A stretch of DNA of 64,000 bases from Donghicola mangrovi. Its GTDB lineage: Bacteria > Pseudomonadota > Alphaproteobacteria > Rhodobacterales > Rhodobacteraceae. The notes beneath the pieces were generated by a model. The model saw nothing but the letters and a program-made list of their open reading frames with translations. It had not been told where the DNA came from and did not search any database. How positions within the stretch are numbered: position 1 is the stretch's first letter; every line of letters starts with the position of its first letter. The position numbers were made by a program, and so were the translations under genes. Positions 1 through 8,711 of the stretch are shown here, in pieces. The stretch lies in the NCBI RefSeq assembly GCF_013377535.1, contig NZ_JABCJE010000001.1, positions 62,001 through 126,000 on the forward strand, read 5' to 3'.

Positions 1-502
1 CCCCACCGTTCCCGTAAAGCGGCTTGACGATGATATCGCCATGATCGGCTTTAAAGGCCTTCAGCGTTTCAAGGTCGCGGGCAATCGCAGTCGCTGGAGT
101 TAATTCGGGAAAATCCAGAACCATTAGCTTCTCGGGGCTATTCCGAACCCAGAACGGATCATTAACGACCAGCGTCTTGTCCCGAATCCGATCCAGAAGG
201 TGCGTCGTGGTGATATAGTGCATGTCGAACGGCGGGTCCTGACGCAGCCAGACCACATCTATCTCCGTCAGCGGAGTATCGACGAACTCACCTAAAGAAA
301 AATGGTCACCCACCACACGCCGCACCGTCAGAGGAGCCATGCGCGCATAAACTTGCCCCTCGCGGTAGTACATATGATCCGGCTCGTAATAATAGAGTTC
401 ATGACCCCGAGCCTGTGCCTCTTCGGCCAAACGGAAAGTACTATCTGCGTTGATGTTGATCGGACCGATCGGGTCCATCTGGAATGCAACTTTCAGGGCC
501 AT
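1..502 (-). CDS. gshB: Glutathione synthetase, partial (C-terminus outside window)
   Basis: Makes glutathione by ATP-dependent ligation of gamma-glutamylcysteine and glycine in the cytosol. About 167 N-terminal residues are present. They begin [20 protein letters not shown], the typical start of bacterial GshB with its PI..I...DST segment, and continue through [16 protein letters not shown] and [13 protein letters not shown]. These are the N-terminal substrate domain and hinge. The ATP-grasp domain begins near [11 protein letters not shown], where the window cuts the gene. The ATG at 502 has an AAGGAG ribosome binding site 7 nt upstream. It follows yraN on the same strand after 60 nt, so it is probably the last gene of an rsmI-yraN-gshB operon. 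Confidence 0.95.
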   Translation of the reverse strand, partial: MALKVAFQMDPIGPININADSTFRLAEEAQARGHELYYYEPDHMYYREGQVYARMAPLTVRRVVGDHFSLGEFVDTPLTEIDVVWLRQDPPFDMHYITTTHLLDRIRDKTLVVNDPFWVRNSPEKLMVLDFPELTPATAIARDLETLKAFKADHGDIIVKPLYGNGG

Positions 503-562
503 GGCGCTTCTCCTTCGTCATTGACCGAATAGATGGCGCGGAGATGGCTCTACTGCAATGCC

Positions 563-919
563 TCAGGCCGCCATTAGGGCATTTTCCAGAATTTGGATCG
601 CCCCCATCTGGTCCATGAGCGCCACATCCAAACGCATACCGACATTGGTGCGACCGTAAAGTTTTCCGGCATATTCTTCGGCGGCGCGCATAATGCGCTG
701 CTGTTGACGGCCAGTCAGGGACTGGGCCGCACGATCATGGGTTTTGGAAGCTTTGACCTCTACGAAGACAAGCTCACCCGCTTTTTCAGCGACGATATCA
801 ATCTCACCGCTGCGTCCACGCCAACGGCGTGCCACGATACGATGTCCAGCATCTTCATACTGCCTTGCCACTGAGTCCTCGGCGGCGAGGCCCGCCAGAT
901 ACGAAACTTTTCCGCTCAT
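563..919 (-). CDS. yraN: YraN family (UPF0102) endonuclease-like protein
   Basis: 118 aa, the usual length for the family. The restriction-endonuclease-like core is visible: GEIDIVAEKAGELVFVEVKA carries the E/D-x-D...E-V-K metal-binding arrangement (E38, D40, E53, K55 approximately). Members are thought to be Holliday-junction or recombination-associated nucleases, but the physiological role is unproven. The ATG at 919 overlaps the rsmI stop by 4 nt, so translation is probably coupled to rsmI, the usual neighbour of yraN in proteobacteria. Confidence 0.9.
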   Translation of the reverse strand: MSGKVSYLAGLAAEDSVARQYEDAGHRIVARRWRGRSGEIDIVAEKAGELVFVEVKASKTHDRAAQSLTGRQQQRIMRAAEEYAGKLYGRTNVGMRLDVALMDQMGAIQILENALMAA

Positions 920-1791
920 CCATCGTCCTTTCCCAGTTTCAGCGCCAACTGATAGACCTTGCGTCGCGGCATCGCATTGGCTTGGGCCACCGCGTCGCTC
1001 GCATCTTTTACAGACATACGCGAGAGCGCATCTTTTAGCTGCTGCTCAATGGATTCTTCGTTAACCGCCGATGCGATCTGGCGGCCGATCAGAACAACGA
1101 TTTCGCCCTTGAGTTGGCGCTCAGACAGCTGTGCGTTGATTTCGCTCAGGTTTCCGCGCAGGACTTCCTCGAATTTTTTAGTAAGTTCTCGGCAGATCGC
1201 AACCTCACGATCGCCGCCCAAAACCTCGACCGCATCGTTGATCATCGCAGCGACACGCTTCGGCGATTCGTAGAAAACCAGTGTGGCGGGCACTTGGCCA
1301 AGCTCGACCAAGGCGGAACGGCGCTGCGATTTTGTGTTGGGCAAAAAGCCCGCAAAAAGAAACTTGTCGGTCGGCAGGCCCGCGATGGTCAATGCGGTCA
1401 GAATGGCCGACGCGCCGGGGGCTGCGTGAACGGGAAATCCTGCTGCGATCGCGTCTTTGGACAGCTGGAAGCCCGGATCGGCGACCAGGGGCGTACCCGC
1501 TTCGGAGGCATAGGCGACCGTTTTCCCCTCGGCCAGCGCTTGCATCAAGCGCGGACGGGCTTGGGGGCCGTTGTGATCGTGATACGCGACCAAAGGCCGG
1601 TCCCCCAGCGGGATGCCGTGGATATCCATCAGATGGCGCAGGGTGCGGGTGTCTTCGGCTGCCAGAACGTCTGCCGAGGCCAGAACATCCAAGGCTCGCA
1701 ATGTGATATCGCGGGCGGTCCCGATCGGTGTTGCAACAAAATACAATCCCGAGGCGAGAGCTTCTATTTTATGATTACCCACTGGACCCAT
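916..1791 (-). CDS. rsmI: 16S rRNA (cytidine1402-2'-O)-methyltransferase RsmI
   Basis: 291 aa, full length. Methylates the ribose of C1402 of 16S rRNA at the ribosomal decoding centre using SAM. Tetrapyrrole-methylase (YraL) fold. Signatures include GLYFVATPIGTARDITLRA at the N-terminus, AEDTR, the central EAGTPLVADPG loop, and FVFYESPKR-type sequence (LVFYESPKRV). A C-terminal helical segment carries LKDALSRMSVKDASDAVAQA. The start is uncertain. The ATG at 1791 has its G-rich stretch only 1 nt away, and an in-frame GTG a few codons downstream could be used instead. It is divergent from the lipoprotein gene at 1861, with a 69-nt shared promoter region. Confidence 0.93.
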   Translation of the reverse strand: MGPVGNHKIEALASGLYFVATPIGTARDITLRALDVLASADVLAAEDTRTLRHLMDIHGIPLGDRPLVAYHDHNGPQARPRLMQALAEGKTVAYASEAGTPLVADPGFQLSKDAIAAGFPVHAAPGASAILTALTIAGLPTDKFLFAGFLPNTKSQRRSALVELGQVPATLVFYESPKRVAAMINDAVEVLGGDREVAICRELTKKFEEVLRGNLSEINAQLSERQLKGEIVVLIGRQIASAVNEESIEQQLKDALSRMSVKDASDAVAQANAMPRRKVYQLALKLGKDDG

Positions 1792-1860
1792 GCCCCCTGT
1801 ACTCTATGATCCGCCCCAACAACTGCTCTGTGGTCAATTGTGTGTCAGGGGGATTCTGAA

Positions 1861-3045
1861 GTGGCTATCATCAAGTTTTTGGCGCAGGCCCGCAAGGCCG
1901 TGAAGTGGGCGGCATTGCCTGTCGCCGCTTTGGCTTTGTCGGCGTGCGAACCTATTGCCACCAGCCCCAGCGCTGCCAAAGGCCCGAAACTGGGCGCCGG
2001 CGACAGGGTCAAGGTCGCACTTCTGGTTCCCAAAGGCACAGGTCAGGCCGGTGACGAAGTGATTGCCACCGCTCTGGAAAACGCCGCCCGCATGGCGATT
2101 GCCGATCTGAACGGCGCAAATATTGACCTGACCGTTTACGGCACCGCTGGCAGCGCTGCAGGCGCAACGAACGCTGCCACCGCCGCCGTAAACGAAGGGG
2201 CCGACATCATTCTGGGCCCGGTTTACGCCGATGCCGCGAACGCCGCCGGTGTTGTCGCCGCGCAGAAAGGCGTGAACGTGCTAGCGTTCTCGAACAACCG
2301 CACCATCGCGGGGAACAACGTTTTCGTTCTGGGGCCGCTGTTTGAAACCTCGGCCGAGCGTCTGCTGAAATATGCGAAATCGCAGGGCAAGCAGTCGGTT
2401 GCAGGCATCTACGCCGATAACCTGGCCGGTCAGCTGGCAAAGCACGCGGTTGACAACGCCGCCAGCCGCGCGGGCATCACCGTGACCGGCAGCGTCGTGC
2501 ACCCGTTCTCGCAGCAGGGGATCGTCGATGCGATGCCCAGCATCAAGCAGGCCGCACAGGCCGCTGACAGCGTCTTCCTGACCTCGACCACCGATGGCGC
2601 CCTGCCCTTGCTGACCCAATTGCTGCCCGAGCAAGGCATCAACTCGGCCGAGCACCAATTCATCAGCCTGACCCGTCTGGACATCCCGCCGCAGACGCTG
2701 GAACTGCCCGGCGTTCAGAACGCATGGTTCGCCCTGCCCGATCCGGCGCGCACCACCCTGTTCAACGATCGCTATAAATCCGCTTACGGTTCGCCCGCGC
2801 ACTCGATCGCCGGTCTGGCCTATGATGGCATAGCAGCGATCGGTGCATTGGTGGCTTCGGGCCGTCAGAACGCCCTGAGTGCCCAAAGCCTGACCCAATC
2901 GCAGGGTTTCGAAGGTGTAACTGGCATTTTCCGCCTGAATCCGGACGGAACCAACGATCGGGGTCTTGCTGTTGCCACCATCCGCGATAAGCAGGTCGTC
3001 GTAATCGACGCCGCCCCCCGCAGCTTTAGCGGTGCCGGTTTCTGA
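1861..3045 (+). CDS. Penicillin-binding protein activator-like lipoprotein (periplasmic-binding fold)
   Basis: 394 aa. The GTG at 1861 is preferred over the GTG at 1840 because AGGGGG lies 8 nt before it and it gives a clean lipoprotein signal: a basic N-terminus, a hydrophobic stretch, then the lipobox LSAC near residue 29. The mature part is a type-1 periplasmic-binding (LivJ-like) domain, with VKVALLVPKGTG, NAARMAIADLNG, GADIILGPVYAD and FSNNRTIAGNNVFVLGP. This matches the alphaproteobacterial 'penicillin-binding protein activator' family related to the C-terminal half of LpoA. Those proteins are thought to act at the outer membrane on peptidoglycan synthases. Function is inferred from family only. 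An amino-acid-binding role is the alternative. Confidence 0.8.
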   Translation: MAIIKFLAQARKAVKWAALPVAALALSACEPIATSPSAAKGPKLGAGDRVKVALLVPKGTGQAGDEVIATALENAARMAIADLNGANIDLTVYGTAGSAAGATNAATAAVNEGADIILGPVYADAANAAGVVAAQKGVNVLAFSNNRTIAGNNVFVLGPLFETSAERLLKYAKSQGKQSVAGIYADNLAGQLAKHAVDNAASRAGITVTGSVVHPFSQQGIVDAMPSIKQAAQAADSVFLTSTTDGALPLLTQLLPEQGINSAEHQFISLTRLDIPPQTLELPGVQNAWFALPDPARTTLFNDRYKSAYGSPAHSIAGLAYDGIAAIGALVASGRQNALSAQSLTQSQGFEGVTGIFRLNPDGTNDRGLAVATIRDKQVVVIDAAPRSFSGAGF

Positions 3046-3070
3046 TCCGGCACCCCTTTAAGGGACAGAA

Positions 3071-5821
3071 ATGACGAACGACCTGATTTGCCCGGCCGAA
3101 GAAATTTTCGACCGGGCAGCGATTGATACAGCCATTGCCTCGGCGTTTGCAGAGGCCGCTGGAAACACCTCCGAGTTCCGCAAAAACGCTCTGAAGATCC
3201 TGCAGGACGCCCAGAAACTGGGCCGCACCCGCATCGAAGAGGCCTTGGCGAAGTCCCCCTTTGCCGCACGCGAGACGACCCACGCCTATACCTATCTGAC
3301 CGATGGGCTGGTGATTGCGGTGCTGAAGATCGCCTCAACCTACATCCATCCGCTGGCCACCCCGACCGAAGGCGAAAAGCTGTCGGTTCTGGCTGTGGGC
3401 GGCTACGGGCGTGGGGACATGGCGCCGTTTTCGGACGTGGACCTGCTGTTCCTGACCCCCTACAAGATCACCCCTTGGGCCGAGAGCGTCATTGAAACGA
3501 TGCTCTATCTGCTGTGGGACCTGCGGATGAAGGTTGGCCACGCCAGCCGCACCATCCCCGACTGTATCCGCCTCGCCAAAGAGGACTTCACCATCCGCAC
3601 CGCTCTCTTGGAGCAGCGCTATCTGGCGGGTGACGAGGCCCTTGCGAACAAGCTGCACACCCGCCTGCGGGACGATCTGTTCAAATCCACGGGGCGCGAA
3701 TTCATCGCAGCCAAGCTCGAAGAGCGGGACACCCGCCACGAAAAGCAAGGCGGCCAGCGTTATGTCGTTGAACCCAACGTCAAAGAGGGCAAAGGCGGCC
3801 TGCGCGACCTGCAATCCATGTTCTGGATCGCGAAATACGTGCACGGCGTCGATGATGCGGCTGATCTGGTGCCCTTGGGCGTGTTCACCAAAGACGAATA
3901 CCGCCTGCTTGTCCGCGCCGAGGATTTCCTGTGGGCCACCCGCTGCCACCTGCATCTGGTGACCAACCGCCCGACCGAACAGCTGACCTTTGACCTGCAG
4001 GTCGAGATTGCCAGCCGGATGGGCTATGTGGACACCGGCGGGCGCCGCGCGGTCGAACACTTTATGCAGGACTACTTCCGCCACGCCACCTCGGTGGGCG
4101 ATCTGACCCGCATCTTCCTGACCTCGCTCGAGGCCAGCCACAACAAGCCGGGCCCCTCTCTGGCGACCCTGTTCCGCCGCCGCAAGAAACTGCGCGACGG
4201 GTACAAAGAGATCAACAACCGCCTCGCCATCGTCAACGACAAGGAATTCCTGTCGGACCCGCTGAACTTCCTTCAGCTGTTTGACGAAGCCTTGCGCACC
4301 GGTCTGCTGATCCACCCCGATGCGATGCGTCTGGTGGTGGCGAACCTCAAGCTGATCAACGACGAGATGCGCAACGATCCGGCGGCGAACAAGATCTTCC
4401 TTGATCTGCTGCTGAAACGCGGCAACCCCGAGCGCGCCCTGCGCCGGATGAACGAACTGGGTGTTCTGGCGGCCTTTATGCCGGAATTCGCCCCCATCGT
4501 CGCGATGATGCAGTTCAACATGTACCACAGCTACACGGTGGACGAGCATACCATCCAGTGCATCAGCCAGATGGCGCAGATCGAACGTCAGGAACTGACC
4601 GAGCCGCTGCCGCTGGCCTCCTCGATCTTTGACGAAGGGCTGAACCGCAAGGTCCTCTATGTCGCCATGCTGCTGCACGATATCGGTAAGGGCCGCAAAG
4701 AGGATCACTCGATCCTCGGGGCGCAGATTGCCCGCCGCGTGACCCCGCGTCTTGGCCTCAAGAAAGAGGAATGCGAGACCGTGGAATGGTTGGTCCGCTA
4801 TCACCTGCTGATGTCCGACGTGGCACAGAAACGCGACATCTCGGACCCGCGGACGGTGCGCGACTTTGCCAAGGTGGTGAAGAACCGCAAGCGTCTGGAC
4901 CTGCTGACCGTGCTGACCGTCTGTGACATCCGCGGAGTGGGCCCCGACACGTGGAACAACTGGAAGGCCATGCTGCTGCGCCAGCTCCACGCGGAAACCG
5001 CCAAGGCGCTGGAACACGGGCTCGAGGAAATCAACCGCGAGACCCGCGGCAACGAGGCCCGCAAAGCCCTTCGCGATGCCCTGCCCAAGTGGTCCGAGGC
5101 CGATCTCAAGCACGAGACCAAGCGCCACTATCCGCCCTACTGGACCGGCCTGCCCCCGCAGACCCACGTGATCTTTGCCGAGCTGCTCAAGGACATTCCG
5201 GACGATGAAATCCGCATCGACCTGAAGCCCGACACCGACCGCGACGCGACCCGTGCGTGCTTTGCCATGGCGGACCATCCGGGCATCTTTGCCCGTCTGG
5301 CCGGTGCGCTGGCGCTGGTGGGCGCAAACGTGGTGGACGCGCGGACCTATACGTCCAAGGACGGCTACGCGACCGCCGTGTTCTGGGTTCAGGACGCCGA
5401 TGGCCACCCCTATGAGGAATCCCGCCTGCCCCGTCTGCGCGACATGATCGGCAAGACGCTCAAGGGCGAGGTTCTGGCAGGCAAGGCGCTCAAGGACAAA
5501 GACAAGTTCAAGAAGCGCGAGAAAGCCTTCCGCGTGCCGACCCACATCACCTTCGACAACGAGGGATCGGAAATCTACACGATCATCGAAGTCGACACCC
5601 GCGACCGCCCCGGTCTGCTCTATGATCTGGCGCGCACCCTGTCGGGGGCGAACGTCTATATCAGCAGCGCGGTGATTGCGACCTACGGCGAGCAGGTGGT
5701 CGACACCTTCTACGTCAAGGACATGTTCGGATTGAAATTCCACTCTGCCAGCCGGCGCGAGAGCCTTGAGAAGAAACTCCGAGAGGCGATCGACAAAGGC
5801 GTTGAAAGGGCAATTGCTTGA
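3071..5821 (+). CDS. glnD: Bifunctional PII uridylyltransferase/uridylyl-removing enzyme GlnD
   Basis: 916 aa, full length. Senses glutamine and adds or removes UMP on PII proteins, controlling nitrogen assimilation. The N-terminal nucleotidyltransferase motif is GGYGRGDMAPFSDVDLLFL (around residues 115-133). A central HD phosphohydrolase domain carries LHDIGKG and EDHS (around 540-555) and removes UMP. Two C-terminal ACT domains begin near ACFAMADHPGIFARLAGAL and VDTRDRPGLLYDLARTL and bind glutamine. ATG at 3071, 25 nt after the lipoprotein gene, with AGGGACAG upstream. The 3' end overlaps murJ by 4 nt (TTGA), suggesting coupling. Confidence 0.97.
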   Translation: MTNDLICPAEEIFDRAAIDTAIASAFAEAAGNTSEFRKNALKILQDAQKLGRTRIEEALAKSPFAARETTHAYTYLTDGLVIAVLKIASTYIHPLATPTEGEKLSVLAVGGYGRGDMAPFSDVDLLFLTPYKITPWAESVIETMLYLLWDLRMKVGHASRTIPDCIRLAKEDFTIRTALLEQRYLAGDEALANKLHTRLRDDLFKSTGREFIAAKLEERDTRHEKQGGQRYVVEPNVKEGKGGLRDLQSMFWIAKYVHGVDDAADLVPLGVFTKDEYRLLVRAEDFLWATRCHLHLVTNRPTEQLTFDLQVEIASRMGYVDTGGRRAVEHFMQDYFRHATSVGDLTRIFLTSLEASHNKPGPSLATLFRRRKKLRDGYKEINNRLAIVNDKEFLSDPLNFLQLFDEALRTGLLIHPDAMRLVVANLKLINDEMRNDPAANKIFLDLLLKRGNPERALRRMNELGVLAAFMPEFAPIVAMMQFNMYHSYTVDEHTIQCISQMAQIERQELTEPLPLASSIFDEGLNRKVLYVAMLLHDIGKGRKEDHSILGAQIARRVTPRLGLKKEECETVEWLVRYHLLMSDVAQKRDISDPRTVRDFAKVVKNRKRLDLLTVLTVCDIRGVGPDTWNNWKAMLLRQLHAETAKALEHGLEEINRETRGNEARKALRDALPKWSEADLKHETKRHYPPYWTGLPPQTHVIFAELLKDIPDDEIRIDLKPDTDRDATRACFAMADHPGIFARLAGALALVGANVVDARTYTSKDGYATAVFWVQDADGHPYEESRLPRLRDMIGKTLKGEVLAGKALKDKDKFKKREKAFRVPTHITFDNEGSEIYTIIEVDTRDRPGLLYDLARTLSGANVYISSAVIATYGEQVVDTFYVKDMFGLKFHSASRRESLEKKLREAIDKGVERAIA

Positions 5822-7365
5822 AACCTATACGGTTGATGTCAGGCTTTCTGACGGTCGGCGGCTGGACCTTTGCCAGCCGCATTCTCGGCTTTTTGCGGGA
5901 TATGGCCATCGCATCCATGTTGGGTGCGGGCCCCGTCGCCGAGGCGTTTCTGATCGCGTTCTCGCTGCCGAACATGTTCCGCCGCTTCTTTGCCGAAGGG
6001 GCGTTCAACATGGCCTTCGTACCCATGTTCTCGAAAAAGCTCGAGGGCGACGAGACGCAGGCGCAGGCCCGGGTTTTCGCGCAGGATGCCTTTGCAGCAC
6101 TGGGATCTGTGCTGATCGTGTTCACCGTCATTGCCCAGATTTTCATGCCCGCGCTGGTGCTGGCGATGGCCAGCGGCTTTGCCGGGGATGAGCGGTTCGA
6201 TCTGGCCGTTCTGTTTGGCCGCATCGCGTTTCCCTACATTCTGCTGATCTCCTTGGCGGCTCTGCTGTCGGGTCTGCTGAACGCGACGGGCAAGTTCTTT
6301 GCCGCGGCTGCTGCGCCTGTTGCGCTGAACCTTGTGTTTCTGGGGGCGCTTGGGCTGGGGAATATCTTTGGCTGGAACCCCGGTCTGACGCTGGCGTGGT
6401 CGGTGCCTGTGGCGGGTGTGATCCAGATGGGCATCGTGTGGCGCGCCGCTGCTGCCGAAGGCTACCGTCTTTACCCCCGCCTGCCCCGCCTGACACCCGA
6501 AGTGCGCCGACTGGCCGTGATCGCAGGCCCTGCCGCGCTGGCGGGCGGTGTGGTTCAGGTGAACCTGCTGATCGGCCGTCAGGTCGCCAGCTATTTCGAT
6601 GGGGCCGTGGCGTGGCTGAACTATGCGGACCGCCTGTACCAGCTGCCCTTGGGCGTGGTGGGTGTGGCCATCGGCGTGGTGCTACTGCCCGACCTGTCCC
6701 GCCGCCTGCGCGCGGGCGATACCGCTGGCGGGCGTGACGCGATGAACCGCGCAGCCGAGGTGTCCTTGGCACTGACCATCCCCGCCGCCGTGGCGCTGAT
6801 TGCGATGCCCCATGCGCTGGTGACGATCCTGTTCCAGCGCGGCGCCTTTGACGCGGCGGACACCCAGTCCACGGCGCTGGCGGTTGCGGTCTATGGCCTC
6901 GGCCTGCCGTCATTCGTGCTGCAAAAGGTCCTGCAGCCCCTGTTCTTTGCCCGCGAGGACACCAAGCGCCCGTTTTACATCGCGCTGGCCTCGCTGGCGA
7001 TCAACCTTGGTATGGCGGTCGGCCTGTCGCCCTTTATCGGGTATATCGCGGCCGCTTGGGGCACCACTCTGGCCGGTTGGGGCACTGTTGTGCTGCTGTG
7101 GATCATGTCCCGAGGCATGGGAGAAGCCGCCCAGACCGACGCCCGTTTCCGTTCGCGGATCTGGCGGATCATCGTGGCCTCGCTGGCAATGGGGGCGATT
7201 CTGGCGGCCCTGAGCAGCGTTCTGACCCCGATGTTGGCCAATGGCGCCCTGAAACTGCCGACCCTGCTGGCGCTCGTGATTTCGGGCATCGTCAGTTATT
7301 TCGGGATCGGTCAGGTGATCGGCGCCTTCCGCCTGTCGGAATTCAAGCGCAACCTAAAAAGGTAA
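5818..7365 (+). CDS. murJ: Lipid II flippase MurJ (MviN)
   Basis: 515 aa polytopic membrane protein. Moves lipid II across the inner membrane for peptidoglycan synthesis. MOP/MATE-like fold with roughly 14 hydrophobic segments. The family signature lies in the first 60 residues: TFASRILGFLRD, then AFLIAFSLPNMFRRFFAEGAFNMAFVP, which contains the conserved arginines. Later landmarks are YADRLYQLPLGVVGVAIGVVLLPDLS and LFQRGAFDAADTQ. The start is TTG at 5818, embedded in the glnD stop (TTGA), which is typical of translational coupling. The glnD-murJ pairing and trpS nearby are common in Rhodobacterales. Confidence 0.96.
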   Translation: MKPIRLMSGFLTVGGWTFASRILGFLRDMAIASMLGAGPVAEAFLIAFSLPNMFRRFFAEGAFNMAFVPMFSKKLEGDETQAQARVFAQDAFAALGSVLIVFTVIAQIFMPALVLAMASGFAGDERFDLAVLFGRIAFPYILLISLAALLSGLLNATGKFFAAAAAPVALNLVFLGALGLGNIFGWNPGLTLAWSVPVAGVIQMGIVWRAAAAEGYRLYPRLPRLTPEVRRLAVIAGPAALAGGVVQVNLLIGRQVASYFDGAVAWLNYADRLYQLPLGVVGVAIGVVLLPDLSRRLRAGDTAGGRDAMNRAAEVSLALTIPAAVALIAMPHALVTILFQRGAFDAADTQSTALAVAVYGLGLPSFVLQKVLQPLFFAREDTKRPFYIALASLAINLGMAVGLSPFIGYIAAAWGTTLAGWGTVVLLWIMSRGMGEAAQTDARFRSRIWRIIVASLAMGAILAALSSVLTPMLANGALKLPTLLALVISGIVSYFGIGQVIGAFRLSEFKRNLKR

Positions 7366-7439
7366 GAAATACCTACACTACCGATTAAGGTGTGAACTGC
7401 TAGTCTCCCGCCACGCAGCCAAGTGGTGGGAGATGAGGC

Positions 7440-7961
7440 ATGCCAAACAACACAGCCCTGCGGATCGTGGGGTTCTTATTCTGCTTGTCCGGCGCGTTGG
7501 CCTTGGGGCTGCCCGCCGTTGCCTCCTTGGCGATCGAGGTCGCGATCGGGTGGCTTTTTATTTTCATTGGAACGATCCAGATCATCTCTGCCGCACAGGG
7601 CGCGGGCCATCCCGTGATGCGCGGCACAGTCGGTCTGGGTGTGGTTTCGCTGCTGCTGGGGGTGGTGCTGATCAGCGCGCCTGCGGCAGGGCTTCAGACC
7701 CTGACAATGCTGGTGGCGCTGCTGTTCATGCTGTCCGGCCTGCTGAAAATCGCGATTGGCCGTTCCCTGCGCAGCGGGCCATCGGCCAGGCCCCTGATCC
7801 TGTCCGGCGCGGTGTCCATGGGGCTCGGCCTTTGGGTGCTGGCCACCCTGCCCCGCAGCGCCGCCGTTACATTGGGGCTGCTCTTGGGGCTAGAGCTGCT
7901 GTCCCACGGGATCGCAGCCCTGTTTGTGGCCAACCTTTTCGCAGATCAGTCGGAACGCTGA
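7440..7961 (+). CDS. HdeD-family (DUF308) membrane protein
   Basis: 173 aa with about six hydrophobic segments in three repeated helical pairs (FLFCLSGALALGLPAVASLAIE, WLFIFIGTIQIISAAQ, VGLGVVSLLLGVVLI, LLFMLSGLLKIAIG and so on). This is the HdeD/DUF308 pattern with a basic C-terminal residue pattern between pairs. In E. coli, HdeD contributes to acid resistance. No function can be inferred here beyond a small inner-membrane protein. Its end overlaps the convergent rhomboid gene by 16 bp. Confidence 0.75.
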   Translation: MPNNTALRIVGFLFCLSGALALGLPAVASLAIEVAIGWLFIFIGTIQIISAAQGAGHPVMRGTVGLGVVSLLLGVVLISAPAAGLQTLTMLVALLFMLSGLLKIAIGRSLRSGPSARPLILSGAVSMGLGLWVLATLPRSAAVTLGLLLGLELLSHGIAALFVANLFADQSER

Positions 7962-8638
7962 CGCAGCTTGTTCAGGATTTTGGCCCAACCGCCGGGGCTG
8001 ACCACAAAGGACATCAGGAACCCTGCGGCAAAACCGCCGATATCGGCAACCCAATCCTTGGGGCCGCTGAACAGCACCGCAAACAGCAGCTGAACCCCCA
8101 GCAGCATACCGATCAGGGAAAAGGCGCGGATCTGCGCCTCTCCCATTTCGCCCATGCGCAGCCACAGCAAATAGGTGAACCCGCCGATCAGACCGTAGGC
8201 CCCCGGATAGGCCCCAAAGAGCAGCTGCTCACCGCCGACGAACACCCCATAGGTGATCGCCCCGATCACCGTTGCCACAAAGAAAACCGAGATGGTGGCC
8301 AGTGCGCCGAACCGTTCGCCGACCATTTTCCCAAGGGCCAGCACGAAAACCCCGCCGAACAGCGCATGGGTGAACGTCCCGTGGATAAAGGCATAGGACA
8401 CAAAGCGGATCATATGCTCGGCCGGGAATACGCGGTTCTCGATCATCCACCAGAACACGCGGGGCGAAAAGGCGTACTTCTCGAGCAGAGACATGCGCCA
8501 GCCCACCGCCAACGGCCCGCCGATGATGCCGCGATCGGCCAGCGACAGCACGGCCTCGATCCCGATCAGCACCAGAAACAGCGCCATAATGTAGGGCGGT
8601 ACAGGGTTGATGGGACGATTATGGGGCTGGTTGTTCAT
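7946..8638 (-). CDS. Rhomboid-family membrane protein, predicted catalytically inactive
   Basis: 230 aa, six-helix rhomboid fold. The ATG at 8638 has AAGGA 8-9 nt upstream; a longer frame to 8755 would overlap trpS and is rejected. Landmarks include RFVSYAFIHGTFTHALFGGVFVLALGKMVGERFG (L1/TM2), FGAYPGAYGLIGGF (TM4) and WVADIGGFAAGFL (TM6). Active rhomboid proteases have a TM2 H-x3-N, a TM4 G-x-S-G serine and a TM6 histidine. Here the aligned positions are Gly95, Tyr144 and Asp199, so all three key residues are replaced. It is probably a pseudoprotease that binds or escorts membrane clients. It is divergent from trpS and overlaps hdeD at its 3' end. Confidence 0.8.
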   Translation of the reverse strand: MNNQPHNRPINPVPPYIMALFLVLIGIEAVLSLADRGIIGGPLAVGWRMSLLEKYAFSPRVFWWMIENRVFPAEHMIRFVSYAFIHGTFTHALFGGVFVLALGKMVGERFGALATISVFFVATVIGAITYGVFVGGEQLLFGAYPGAYGLIGGFTYLLWLRMGEMGEAQIRAFSLIGMLLGVQLLFAVLFSGPKDWVADIGGFAAGFLMSFVVSPGGWAKILNKLRQRSD

Positions 8639-8711
8639 GGGGCAATCCTTGACGTGGCCTTTGGGCAGGGGGTAAGCGATGCAGGCCTTAAAATCCAGAC
8701 GGAGAATTCCG

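Noticed and set aside
3335-5743. 802-codon open frame antisense to glnD
   Set aside because: Long antisense frames are expected opposite high-GC genes with strong third-position bias; the plus strand carries a full GlnD with all its motifs, and the antisense protein is a low-complexity shadow.
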